A stretch of 6,015 bases of DNA, taken from JAKJGV01 sp964617565. GTDB taxonomy: Bacteria; Verrucomicrobiota; Kiritimatiellia; CAIQIC01; JAGNIJ01. The notes beneath the pieces are model-generated. The model saw only the letters and a list, made by a program, of their open reading frames with translations. It had not been told where the DNA came from and did not search any database. Made by a program: the position numbers and the translations under genes. Location: contig CAZTYH010000099.1 in assembly GCA_964617565.1 (NCBI GenBank), positions 1 through 6,015 on the forward strand. Reading direction: 5' to 3'. This document shows positions 1 to 6,015 of the stretch, one piece after another. Position 1 is the first letter of the stretch, and each line of letters opens with the position of its first letter.

Positions 1-32
1 CAAACGCATTAACGTTTTCACATCTTTTTTCC

Positions 33-36
33 GGGG
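33..36 (+). promoter_or_regulatory. Possible ribosome binding site for the large secreted protein
   Basis: A GGGG run ends seven bases before GTG at 44 but only one base before TTG at 38, which favours GTG44 as the start. The motif is weak compared with a full AGGAGG, and only 43 bases of leader are visible. I see no clear -35/-10 pair in them. Confidence 0.35.
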
Positions 37-43
37 ATTGTTT

Positions 44-3000
44 GTGTCGTTTCGTGCATTATTCATCTCCTTTGTGTGCCTGACGCTGTGGACGTCTTCC
101 GTCCACGGCGCCGACATTTATGAGTCTTTCGACGGGTGGATTAAAGACGGCTACACGGGTCAATCTGTCTATTCGAATGCGGCGTCCGGTGTTTGGGTAA
201 TTGACAACACGGCATGTCGGACCGAAAACGCACGCTCAGGCCGCGCCGTACGATTCAATTATCAAAGTACTCCCACGCCTTATCTCGAATACCGCGGGCT
301 CTCCGGGACAGGGATCTCCGGATTCATCTCCTCCATCTCATTCTACTATCGGCACTGGGATGCCGACGGCAATGCTGTGCGTTTCGTGTTACAAACCAGT
401 CCGGATGCCCTTTCATGGAGCAACATATCCGAAGAACAATCGGCGATCACTACGACCTATGAGCAGTTCATCTTTACCAATGGCATCGAAGCACAGGGGC
501 TTTTTCTAAGAATATTCTCCACCGCCTACAACGAACGCCTGCTGATAGACGACTTCGCCATTTCCTGGTCTTCCGTGCCGGTGCTTTCGCTTGCGCCAAC
601 GACGCTTTCCGTCTCCGAAGCGGCGGACACGGCGACGATATGGGCGGTCGTATCCCCGCCGGGAGAGGGGTCAGCCGACATCGTGATCGCCGGCGGCAAC
701 GCTGCGCAGGACGAAGACTTCGTGCTCGTCACCACTACGCTTGTGTTCTCCGCGTCCACTCCGTCGCAGGCGATTCATGTGCTCATCGTTGATGATGATG
801 ATCCGGAAGCAAATGAGACGATTATTCTGGCGACTTCCAATCTCGACGGCGTGATACAAGCCGCAGGCGCCGCGCAAAGCGTTATTACAATTGTTGATGA
901 TGAAATGCCATCCCTGTGCTTCGACTTCGCATCAACGTCCGTTGTCGAATCCGCAGGCACGGTTTCCATTCCCGTCATGATCGGCAAAGCGTCCGACGCC
1001 ACGGCAAACATCCATCTCGGCGGCACGGCCATGGAAGGGACCGACTATCTTCTTTCAAGTACATCCCTCACCTTCGCGGCGGACGGGCCAGCCGTGCAGT
1101 ACGTGGATGTTGAGATTCTTGACGACGGCGAGGGTGAACCCAACGAAACAATCGGCCTCGAAATTACGCACGTAATCGGCGCCAATACCATGGATCCATC
1201 AACCTGCGTGGTTACGATCCTCGACAATGAACCGCGCGTGTGGATCGAACCGGCGGAGCTTATGCTTTGCGAAGGTGACGATTCCGTCGAGTTTCGCGTG
1301 GCGCTCAGCTCGCCCGCCGACGCAACGGTCCGGGTTGCCGTGACCGGCGCCGACCTCTGCCTTGAAGAACTTTCTCTTTCCGCGACCACCCTTGTGTTCA
1401 CCGCGGCCTCATCAGCCACGCAGACGGTCAGCATCGCCGCGCTGCCCGATGGAACAGCCGAGGGGCCCGAACAGGGCTTTATCCTGCCGGCTCAGATCGC
1501 GGGCGCATTCCCCGACAGCAATCGCACCACGCGAATCCGCATTCGCGACTCAGACAGCATGTTGATCATGTCCGCCAATCTGACCAGCGGTCAGACCCAG
1601 GTCTATCGCGATCCCGCACAACGTCTCTTTCAGGGCTTGCTGCCGGACGTCGTAGCGATCCAGGAATTCAACGTAACAAACGTCTCGCGGCGCGCGTTTG
1701 TAGATTCCCATTTCGGCACAAACTTCAGCTTCATGGTCGAGCCTGTCGCCGGGGCCATTCCCAACGGCATCATCAGCCGCTGGCCAATCGTGGCGTCCGG
1801 CGAATGGGCGGATCCTTATGTCAGCAATCGCGACTTCGCCTGGGCCACGATAGACATTCCCGGCCCGCGCATGCTGCACGTCGTGAGCGCCCACCTCTAT
1901 GCCAGCGGAACACCGGGAGACCGAAATGCCGAGGCCCAGATTCTTGTTCAACAGATCCAGTCTGAATTTCCGCCGGACGATTACATTGTTGTTGCAGGCG
2001 ATTTGAACACGGAAACGCGAACCGAAGCAGCCATCCTGACACTGACGGCCGTCGTGTCGGACGGCATTCAGCCCGCCGATCAACTGGGCAACCGCAACAC
2101 AAACCGGGGCCGCACACGCCCTCTCGATTACGTGCTACCCAACAGCAAGCTGGAAACCTGGCACACGCCGCTTCCCGCAGGCGGCTTCGTTTTCACCAAC
2201 GGGATTGTTTTCGACAGCCGTCTGTGGGCTTCCCCGCCCTACCCGATCCAGACCAACGACGCCGACGCTTTGAATATGCAGCACATGCCCGTCGCCAAGC
2301 TGTTCGCTTTCGCCACCGGGCTGGTAATGAATGCGGCCTTCGATTTCATTGCCGAAATCGGAAACGGGAACGGCCTCTATGAAACCGGTGAAGTACTGAA
2401 CGTTTTCTTCCGTGTTGAAAACGACGGCTCGATTCCGGGCTCCAACATTTCGCTTTCCGTGCAAAGCGAGTCAGCCGGCCTGCTATTGCCGGGCGGTTTC
2501 GAGGCAAACTTCGAAACGCTGCCTCCGATGAGCTTCGTCACGAACAAAATCCCGTGCGTAATTCAAATTGCGGAAAACGCTTCCAGCGGCGATCACGTGT
2601 TGCGCGCGATCATAACCGCAAATGGACTCATCACCACCAACGAGCTCGTCATTCCTGTCTTCATTAACCGGATCGAGGAAGCACTGGACACCACCGACAT
2701 GGAATGGACATTTTCCGGCACGTGGGAATACGAAACGAACCTGACATGGGATGGCGAAGATTCACTGCGCAGCGATTACATTCCGGCGAACGGCGTGAAC
2801 TGGATTCAGACCGTGATCGAAGGTCCCGGCGAGCTGACGTATGCATGGTCCATGAGAAGCTCTTCGGAACCGGGGTACCTGAGATCTGTCATGGACAACT
2901 CGTCCTATCAGTATCAGTTTTCCTCCACGTGGACAATGGCCACCAACATTATCCCTCCGGGCGTCCATACGATGCGCTGGGCACACATCAACTATTCGTC

Positions 3001-4150
3001 AGCACCCACGCGGAGCACCGGGCTTATTGATCGCGTGGTGTTTACGCCATTCACACAACCTGTGCTTTCCGTATCCTCGCCGAATGTGACACAGATAACT
3101 TACGAAGGAAGCCCGGCGGCTCAACGCTATCTCGCGATCCGGAATATCGGGACGGACAGCCTCACGTTTACAGCCCATGTCGAATCCGCGTGGCTGTCAC
3201 TTCAGATATTCAATCCGGTGGTCAGTAATGACTTCAATTACGGATACATCCTGCTTACGTTCGATCCCTCCGCATTAGCGCCGGGCAATTACCAGGAGAC
3301 GATGATCGTTTCCGCGCCGGACGCCACTCCGTCAGCGATAACGGTCGGAGTCCATATGGTTGTGCTCAGCCCCATGGACCCTGGTGCAGGTGAGACGAAC
3401 ATCGTCTTTTACAGCTACGGTAATTCGCCATGGTTCATACAGACGGCGATCACGCACGACGGCGTTTCCGCTGCCCAGAGCGGGCGCATCGCGCACAACC
3501 AGGAATCACACATGGAAGCCGACGTCATTGGCCCCGGCACGCTCAGCTTCTTGTGGAAAGTGTCCTCGGAGCGATATTATGACTACCTTGTCCTTTTCAT
3601 AAATGACGCCTGGGAAAACGATATTTCAGGGGAAGTCGGCTGGCAACGGTGCGAATATGTACTGCCTGCCGGCATTCATCGCATTCGGTGGACCTATTCC
3701 AAGGACGGCTCTGTTAGCAACGGTCTTGATGCCGCATGGCTGGACGAGATCATGATGGTCGGGATACCGGATCGCGATGCCGACGGGATTCCCGATGCGT
3801 GGGAGCTTCGGCACTTCGACTCCGCCACCGGCGCCGTAGCATCCGCCGACTGGGATGATGATGGATTCTCGAACATGGAGGAGTTCATTGCGGATACGAA
3901 CCCCAAGGATGACATGTCATTCTTTGACGGGATTCGCGATATGCGGATTGCAAGCCCGCTTACACTGGAACTTGGCCAGACCTCAACAGGCCGCGTGTAC
4001 GATCTGCTCGGAACCACCAACCTGGTCGTCCCGGTCTGGCAATCGCTCCACGCCCCGCTCGACGGAACAGGAAGCAATCTCCTGATCCAAGTCCCGAGCG
4101 AACTTCCCGGACTCTACATGCGAAGCCGCGTGCAGATCCCCTCGCCGTAA
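44..4150 (+). CDS. Giant secreted multidomain protein with Calx-beta repeats and an endonuclease/exonuclease/phosphatase domain
   Basis: Probable exported nuclease or phosphoesterase of about 1,368 aa; substrate unknown. Residues 1-22 form a signal peptide (Arg4, hydrophobic core, cleavage likely after VHG). A beta-sandwich follows (about 24-178), then three Calx-beta-like repeats (179-505). The EEP domain (506 to about 755) shows the metal and catalytic signatures: IMSANL, IQE (E541), SAHLY (H617), GDLN (D653, N655), LDYVL (D695) and a final QHMPV (H747), where the family usually has Asp-His. Then come an Ig-like segment (about 756-880), a GPGxL module (886-1002), a BACON-like domain (about 1006-1108), a second GPGxL module (1111-1240), a Ca-binding spacer with two D-x-D-x-D-G motifs (D1243/1245/1247 and D1269/1271/1273), and a C-terminal module (about 1295-1368) typical of PVC surface proteins. 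GTG44 is chosen because GGGG lies seven bases upstream. TTG38 is possible, and the frame stays open to the left edge. The domain calls are from memory of the families; EEP is the firmest. Confidence 0.85.
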   Translation: MSFRALFISFVCLTLWTSSVHGADIYESFDGWIKDGYTGQSVYSNAASGVWVIDNTACRTENARSGRAVRFNYQSTPTPYLEYRGLSGTGISGFISSISFYYRHWDADGNAVRFVLQTSPDALSWSNISEEQSAITTTYEQFIFTNGIEAQGLFLRIFSTAYNERLLIDDFAISWSSVPVLSLAPTTLSVSEAADTATIWAVVSPPGEGSADIVIAGGNAAQDEDFVLVTTTLVFSASTPSQAIHVLIVDDDDPEANETIILATSNLDGVIQAAGAAQSVITIVDDEMPSLCFDFASTSVVESAGTVSIPVMIGKASDATANIHLGGTAMEGTDYLLSSTSLTFAADGPAVQYVDVEILDDGEGEPNETIGLEITHVIGANTMDPSTCVVTILDNEPRVWIEPAELMLCEGDDSVEFRVALSSPADATVRVAVTGADLCLEELSLSATTLVFTAASSATQTVSIAALPDGTAEGPEQGFILPAQIAGAFPDSNRTTRIRIRDSDSMLIMSANLTSGQTQVYRDPAQRLFQGLLPDVVAIQEFNVTNVSRRAFVDSHFGTNFSFMVEPVAGAIPNGIISRWPIVASGEWADPYVSNRDFAWATIDIPGPRMLHVVSAHLYASGTPGDRNAEAQILVQQIQSEFPPDDYIVVAGDLNTETRTEAAILTLTAVVSDGIQPADQLGNRNTNRGRTRPLDYVLPNSKLETWHTPLPAGGFVFTNGIVFDSRLWASPPYPIQTNDADALNMQHMPVAKLFAFATGLVMNAAFDFIAEIGNGNGLYETGEVLNVFFRVENDGSIPGSNISLSVQSESAGLLLPGGFEANFETLPPMSFVTNKIPCVIQIAENASSGDHVLRAIITANGLITTNELVIPVFINRIEEALDTTDMEWTFSGTWEYETNLTWDGEDSLRSDYIPANGVNWIQTVIEGPGELTYAWSMRSSSEPGYLRSVMDNSSYQYQFSSTWTMATNIIPPGVHTMRWAHINYSSAPTRSTGLIDRVVFTPFTQPVLSVSSPNVTQITYEGSPAAQRYLAIRNIGTDSLTFTAHVESAWLSLQIFNPVVSNDFNYGYILLTFDPSALAPGNYQETMIVSAPDATPSAITVGVHMVVLSPMDPGAGETNIVFYSYGNSPWFIQTAITHDGVSAAQSGRIAHNQESHMEADVIGPGTLSFLWKVSSERYYDYLVLFINDAWENDISGEVGWQRCEYVLPAGIHRIRWTYSKDGSVSNGLDAAWLDEIMMVGIPDRDADGIPDAWELRHFDSATGAVASADWDDDGFSNMEEFIADTNPKDDMSFFDGIRDMRIASPLTLELGQTSTGRVYDLLGTTNLVVPVWQSLHAPLDGTGSNLLIQVPSELPGLYMRSRVQIPSP
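578..1558 (+). repeat. Three tandem Calx-beta-like repeats (protein-level)
   Basis: Three units of 109 codons each (578-904, 905-1231, 1232-1558) share the pattern 'P-x-L-x-x-x-x-x-x-x-V-x-E', then 'S-x-x-x-L-x-F', then an acidic 'D-D-x-x-x-E-x-N-E-T-I', and end in 'V-x-D-D/N-E' or a similar sequence. This is the Calx-beta layout, in which the acidic ends bind calcium. Units 1 and 2 are canonical, with EDF or TDY before the central strand. Unit 3 has lost both the D-F/Y pair and the E-x-N-E-T motif. The repeats probably act as a rigid, calcium-stabilised stalk in front of the catalytic domain. The relationship is visible in protein only, not as DNA identity. Confidence 0.75.
1559..2310 (+). 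other. EEP (endonuclease/exonuclease/phosphatase) catalytic domain within the large protein
   Basis: The region carries, in order, the landmarks of the DNase I / exonuclease III / sphingomyelinase fold: an Asn-bearing first strand (MSANL), the metal-binding Glu in IQE (codon at 1664), SAHLY with the catalytic-type His (codon at 1892), GDLN with Asp and Asn (codons at 2000 and 2006), LDYVL with Asp (codon at 2126), and a last His before MPV (codon at 2282). The domain is about 250 aa, the usual size. The fold alone does not separate DNase from phosphodiesterase or lipid phosphatase activity. The residue before the last His is Gln rather than the usual Asp. Confidence 0.8.
2699..3763 (+). repeat. 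Diverged duplicate of a GPGxL beta-sandwich module bracketing a BACON-like domain
   Basis: Two modules of the same family flank a different domain. Copy 1 (2699-3049) contains GPGELTYAW, then 'IPPGVHTMRW', and closes with 'GLIDRVVF'. Copy 2 (3374-3763) contains GPGTLSFLW, then 'LPAGIHRIRW', and closes with 'AAWLDEIMM'. The intervening part (about 3059-3364) has the BACON-like signs 'AIRNIGTDSLTF', 'ESAWLSL' and 'LAPGNYQETM'. From family style, these are probably extracellular adhesion or carbohydrate-binding units; no binding residues can be assigned. The two copies are clearly diverged, so the duplication is old or the modules were shuffled in separately. Confidence 0.65.
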
Positions 4151-4195
4151 CCTTTCTTTATTCATGCTGGTCATGAGGGGCTCGTCCGTTATGAT

Positions 4196-4200
4196 GGAAG
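4196..4200 (+). promoter_or_regulatory. Ribosome binding site of the UPF0316 gene
   Basis: GGAAG, followed by AAGC, sits four bases ahead of ATG at 4205. It is a modest purine-rich Shine-Dalgarno site and supports that ATG as the start. The 54-base gap after the large gene has no recognisable terminator, only a 5-bp inverted repeat (4162-4166 with 4172-4176). Confidence 0.5.
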
Positions 4201-4204
4201 AAGC

Positions 4205-4771
4205 ATGACCTTGTCCGGAACCATTTCAACGCTGCTTCCGTTGCTCCTGATTGTGATCGCGCGGATCATGGACGTCAGCATGGGCACGTTGCGGGTGGTA
4301 TTCATCTCGCGCGGACGCCAGCGCCTGGCGGCGGTTTGCGGGTTTGTCGAGGTTTTGATCTGGATCATTGCGATCTCGCAGGTGCTGAGCGGAATCCAAC
4401 ACTGGCTCGCGTACATCGCGTATGCGGGCGGCTACGCGCTGGGGACGCTTACCGGCATGTGGCTGGAAGAGAAGATGGCGCTCGGATGGGTGATGGTGCG
4501 GCTGATCACGAACCGGCCAACGGAGGATTTCGTCGCGCAGATGCGCGCGGCAGGGTTCGGCGTGACGGTGGTCAACGCGCAGGGTTCGCAGGGCCCGGTG
4601 CGCATTGTTTTCACCATGGTGCGACGCAAACGCGTCCTTGAGCTTCGCGATCTTCTACAGCAATTCGATCCCAAGGCTTTCTTCACGATTGAAGACGTCC
4701 GCGAGGTCTCCCAACTCGGCGCCGCGATAGCAACGGCCCACACGGGAGCGGGCAAGATGCCGCTGCCTTAG
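4205..4771 (+). CDS. UPF0316 family membrane protein (DUF5698-DUF2179)
   Basis: A 188-aa inner-membrane protein of unproven function, resembling Bacillus YebE. The N-terminal half has three hydrophobic helices (about 8-26, 41-61 and 66-86) with the family signature: 'MGTLRVVFISRGRQRLAA', an acidic Glu inside helix 2 (FVEVLIW), 'YIAYAGGYALGT' and then 'EEKMALG' (DUF5698). Residues about 98-168 form a soluble DUF2179 domain ending in 'FDPKAFFTIEDVREV', the most diagnostic stretch. This domain also occurs at the end of YitT-family membrane proteins and may be a cytoplasmic sensing unit, which is inference. Length fits the family. The gene follows the large secreted gene by 54 bases on the same strand, so co-transcription is possible, but the products do not suggest a shared job. 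It ends ten bases from the convergent ablB gene. Confidence 0.88.
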   Translation: MTLSGTISTLLPLLLIVIARIMDVSMGTLRVVFISRGRQRLAAVCGFVEVLIWIIAISQVLSGIQHWLAYIAYAGGYALGTLTGMWLEEKMALGWVMVRLITNRPTEDFVAQMRAAGFGVTVVNAQGSQGPVRIVFTMVRRKRVLELRDLLQQFDPKAFFTIEDVREVSQLGAAIATAHTGAGKMPLP

Positions 4772-4781
4772 GCTCGCGCAT

Positions 4782-5642
4782 TCAAGAGGCGTTCAAGGCC
4801 TTGTGCCACACGTTCATGTGCTCCAGCTTTCCGCATATCTGCGTGTTATTCCAGAGCGTGCCGCCCCATGTGTAGCCGCCGCGCGCAAAGCAGATGTTCA
4901 TGCCGGCCGAGGCGGCGCGCGCGATGGTGTAGGCGGTGCAGAAACCTTTCGCCGCAAGATCCTCGTCCATGCGCGCGAGCAGATGGCGCGCGAGGCTCGC
5001 GCCTCGCGCGGCTGGAGCCGTGGCGAAATCGGTCATCTCCACGGACAGCGCCTGCGGGCGCGTCTCGGCGGAAGACAATGCGACGAGCTGTTCTCCGTTC
5101 CAGATTCCATAGTAGAGGATGTTTTCGTCCATGGTCCGGCGAAGATACGCCGGGTCGTGAATCGGGAATGGATAGGTTTCGAAGACAACGCGATACAACT
5201 CTGCCATGGCGGGCGCATCGTCGGGCCGCGCCGGGCGCAAGGTCCACGACTCCGGCAGCGCGGGCGGCGCGGGCGCGTCCAACGCCTTCCGTCGGGCCAG
5301 ATCGAGAATGGCCTTCGCATCCGTTTCGTCACGGCGCGCGCGATGTTCATCGAGGTAAAACGCGAGCAGATCGGCCGCGATTTTGCCGCGGAAGTAGCCG
5401 GGGATTTCCGCCTCGCGCAGGTAGTTCGCGGCGGCGAAAGCGGGTGTGGTGTCGGCCGGAACGACGGCGAATATCTTGCCGTAACCGCGGGTGCGCGCAA
5501 AGGCGATGAGTTCTTCCGGAAGACCGGGCAGATCGCCGCGGTCCAGCTTCATCAGGTAAACGCGCTGGTTGGCGGGTCCATGCTGGATGCGCGACTTCCC
5601 GAGCCGTTCCACCACATCCGGTTTGTCCGGCACGGAAGTCAT
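4782..5642 (-). CDS. ablB: Putative beta-lysine N-acetyltransferase (GNAT family)
   Basis: A 286-aa cytoplasmic enzyme that would transfer acetyl from acetyl-CoA to the epsilon amine of beta-lysine, giving N-epsilon-acetyl-beta-lysine, an osmolyte known from methanogens and some bacteria. Residues 1 to about 125 are the AblB-specific N-terminal domain (for example 'YGKIFAVVP' and 'YFRGKIAADLLAFYLDEHR'). Residues about 133-275 are a GNAT fold: 'WTLRPARPDDAPAMAELY', an acetyl-CoA loop 'AARGASLARHLL' (211-222), and the diagnostic end 'GGTLWNNTQICGKLEHMNVWHK' in two parts (260-270 and 271-281). ATG5642 is chosen because it overlaps the upstream symporter stop as ATGA. A GTG at 5684 would extend the protein by 14 residues and overlap the symporter further, so it is less likely. 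A GGGGCGG stretch lies seven bases before the ATG. The usual partner AblA (lysine 2,3-aminomutase) is not in the window. Confidence 0.88.
   Translation of the reverse strand: MTSVPDKPDVVERLGKSRIQHGPANQRVYLMKLDRGDLPGLPEELIAFARTRGYGKIFAVVPADTTPAFAAANYLREAEIPGYFRGKIAADLLAFYLDEHRARRDETDAKAILDLARRKALDAPAPPALPESWTLRPARPDDAPAMAELYRVVFETYPFPIHDPAYLRRTMDENILYYGIWNGEQLVALSSAETRPQALSVEMTDFATAPAARGASLARHLLARMDEDLAAKGFCTAYTIARAASAGMNICFARGGYTWGGTLWNNTQICGKLEHMNVWHKALNAS
5639..5642 (-). promoter_or_regulatory. ATGA stop-start overlap coupling symporter and ablB translation
   Basis: On the minus strand the four bases ATGA hold both the ablB start (ATG, 5642-5640) and the symporter stop (TGA, 5641-5639). 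This is a common layout for translational re-initiation. It fixes the ablB start and makes the two genes parts of one transcript. Confidence 0.8.
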
Positions 5643-6015
5643 GATGCAACCGCCCCGGTCCCGGCGCGCGCGGCATCCGGCCACAACAGCGATCCCGCGA
5701 CATAGACCACGGCGGAAAGCGTGAGGCCGAACACGGTGGGATCGTAGCCCCAGAGCCCGAAAGGCAACAACTGCAGCACGACCGTCAATCCGCCGCCCGC
5801 CAGCATACCCGCCAGAGCGCCCGTTGAGCTGCCGCGCGGCCAGAAGAACGCGCCGAGCGTCGGGAAGAAAAGTCCTGAAACAAGGAATCCATAGGCGTAC
5901 ATGATGGCGCCCAACACGGTCTGGAACTGCGAGGCAAACAGCAACGCGAGAATTCCCAGCCCGAGCGTCGCCAGTTGAGAGAGACGCATCAACGCCTTCC
6001 CCTCCAGCGGATGGC
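5639..6015 (-). CDS. Sodium:solute symporter family protein, C-terminal part (runs off the right edge)
   Basis: The last 125 codons of an inner-membrane sodium:solute symporter (SSS family). Substrate is not deducible. The frame stays open to the window edge, reading HPLEGKAL just ahead of TTG5992 and ATG5989. Those codons are therefore internal, and the real start lies outside. Four hydrophobic helices are visible, containing 'LGLGILALLF', 'IMYAYGFLVSGLFFPTLGAF', 'ALAGMLAGGGLTVVL' and 'VFGLTLSAVVYVAGSLLW'. The pattern 'FPTLGAFFWPRGSSTGALAGMLAG' (read in two halves) matches the late helices of SSS transporters, where a Trp-basic-x-T/S-x-x-G-A-x-A-G loop joins two helices. The stop TGA (5641-5639) shares bases with the ablB start, so the two genes are translationally coupled. 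This suggests uptake of an osmolyte or a precursor such as lysine, but that link is inference. Confidence 0.85.
   Translation of the reverse strand, partial: HPLEGKALMRLSQLATLGLGILALLFASQFQTVLGAIMYAYGFLVSGLFFPTLGAFFWPRGSSTGALAGMLAGGGLTVVLQLLPFGLWGYDPTVFGLTLSAVVYVAGSLLWPDAARAGTGAVAS

Noticed and set aside
791..802. GAT x4 microsatellite (Asp run) in the first Calx-beta unit
   Set aside because: It is four copies only and encodes the expected acidic calcium-binding turn, so there is no sign of a phase-variable tract.
1550..2083. A 177-codon minus-strand open frame inside the EEP region
   Set aside because: It lies entirely opposite the conserved EEP motifs and its product has no family signature. 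It is a coding shadow.
4162..4176. Inverted repeat TCATG-CTGGT-CATGA after the large gene
   Set aside because: The stem is only 5 bp, with no following T-run and no known operator match. This is too weak to call a terminator or binding site.
4749..4803. Short hairpin and the perfect palindrome CAAGGCCTTG between the convergent genes
   Set aside because: The hairpin at the end of the UPF0316 gene has a short, bulged stem, and the palindrome (4794-4803) has no loop and lies inside ablB. Neither has a T-run, so neither is a supportable terminator.
4803..5705. A 300-codon open frame on the plus strand opposite ablB
   Set aside because: It is the antisense shadow of high-G+C ablB, rich in Arg/Gly/Ala with no recognisable domain, while the opposite strand encodes a clear AblB protein.
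5639..5992. Treating TTG5992 or ATG5989 as the start of a small 117-aa membrane protein
   Set aside because: The frame continues without a stop to the window edge, and the sequence matches the late helices of sodium:solute symporters. It is therefore a truncated large transporter, not a small gene.

Overview
The window most resembles a member of the PVC bacteria, probably Kiritimatiellota or a related Verrucomicrobiota lineage. This is an inference from protein style. The large secreted protein carries a Ca-binding 'D-x-D-x-D-G-x-x-D-AWE' spacer, a 'GPGxLxxxW' beta-sandwich module and a C-terminal '(V)YxLLxTTNL...W' module, a combination typical of surface proteins in that group. There are no RNA genes, mobile elements or CRISPR arrays, and no strong terminators that I can support.

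Layout: Positions 44-4150 (+) hold one giant secreted multidomain protein. It has a signal peptide, an N-terminal beta-sandwich, three Calx-beta-like repeats, an endonuclease/exonuclease/phosphatase (EEP) catalytic domain, an Ig-like stretch, two copies of a lectin-like module on either side of a BACON-like domain, a Ca-binding spacer and a C-terminal module. After 54 bases comes 4205-4771 (+), a small membrane protein of the UPF0316 family (DUF5698 plus DUF2179). Ten bases further on, two minus-strand genes converge on it. These are a beta-lysine N-acetyltransferase (ablB, 4782-5642) and, upstream of it with an ATGA overlap, the C-terminal part of a sodium:solute symporter (5639 to the window edge).

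How the genes work together: the minus-strand pair is a translationally coupled operon that probably serves osmoprotection, combining synthesis of N-epsilon-acetyl-beta-lysine with solute uptake. The lysine 2,3-aminomutase partner (ablA) is not in the window and could lie upstream, beyond position 6015. The secreted EEP protein looks like an independent unit, perhaps a nuclease or phosphoesterase for scavenging outside the cytoplasm. The UPF0316 gene has no clear link to either neighbour.

I do not see convincing evidence of an undescribed multi-gene system. The items most worth checking are the modular secreted EEP protein, with a changed residue in its last catalytic motif, and the symporter-ablB coupling.
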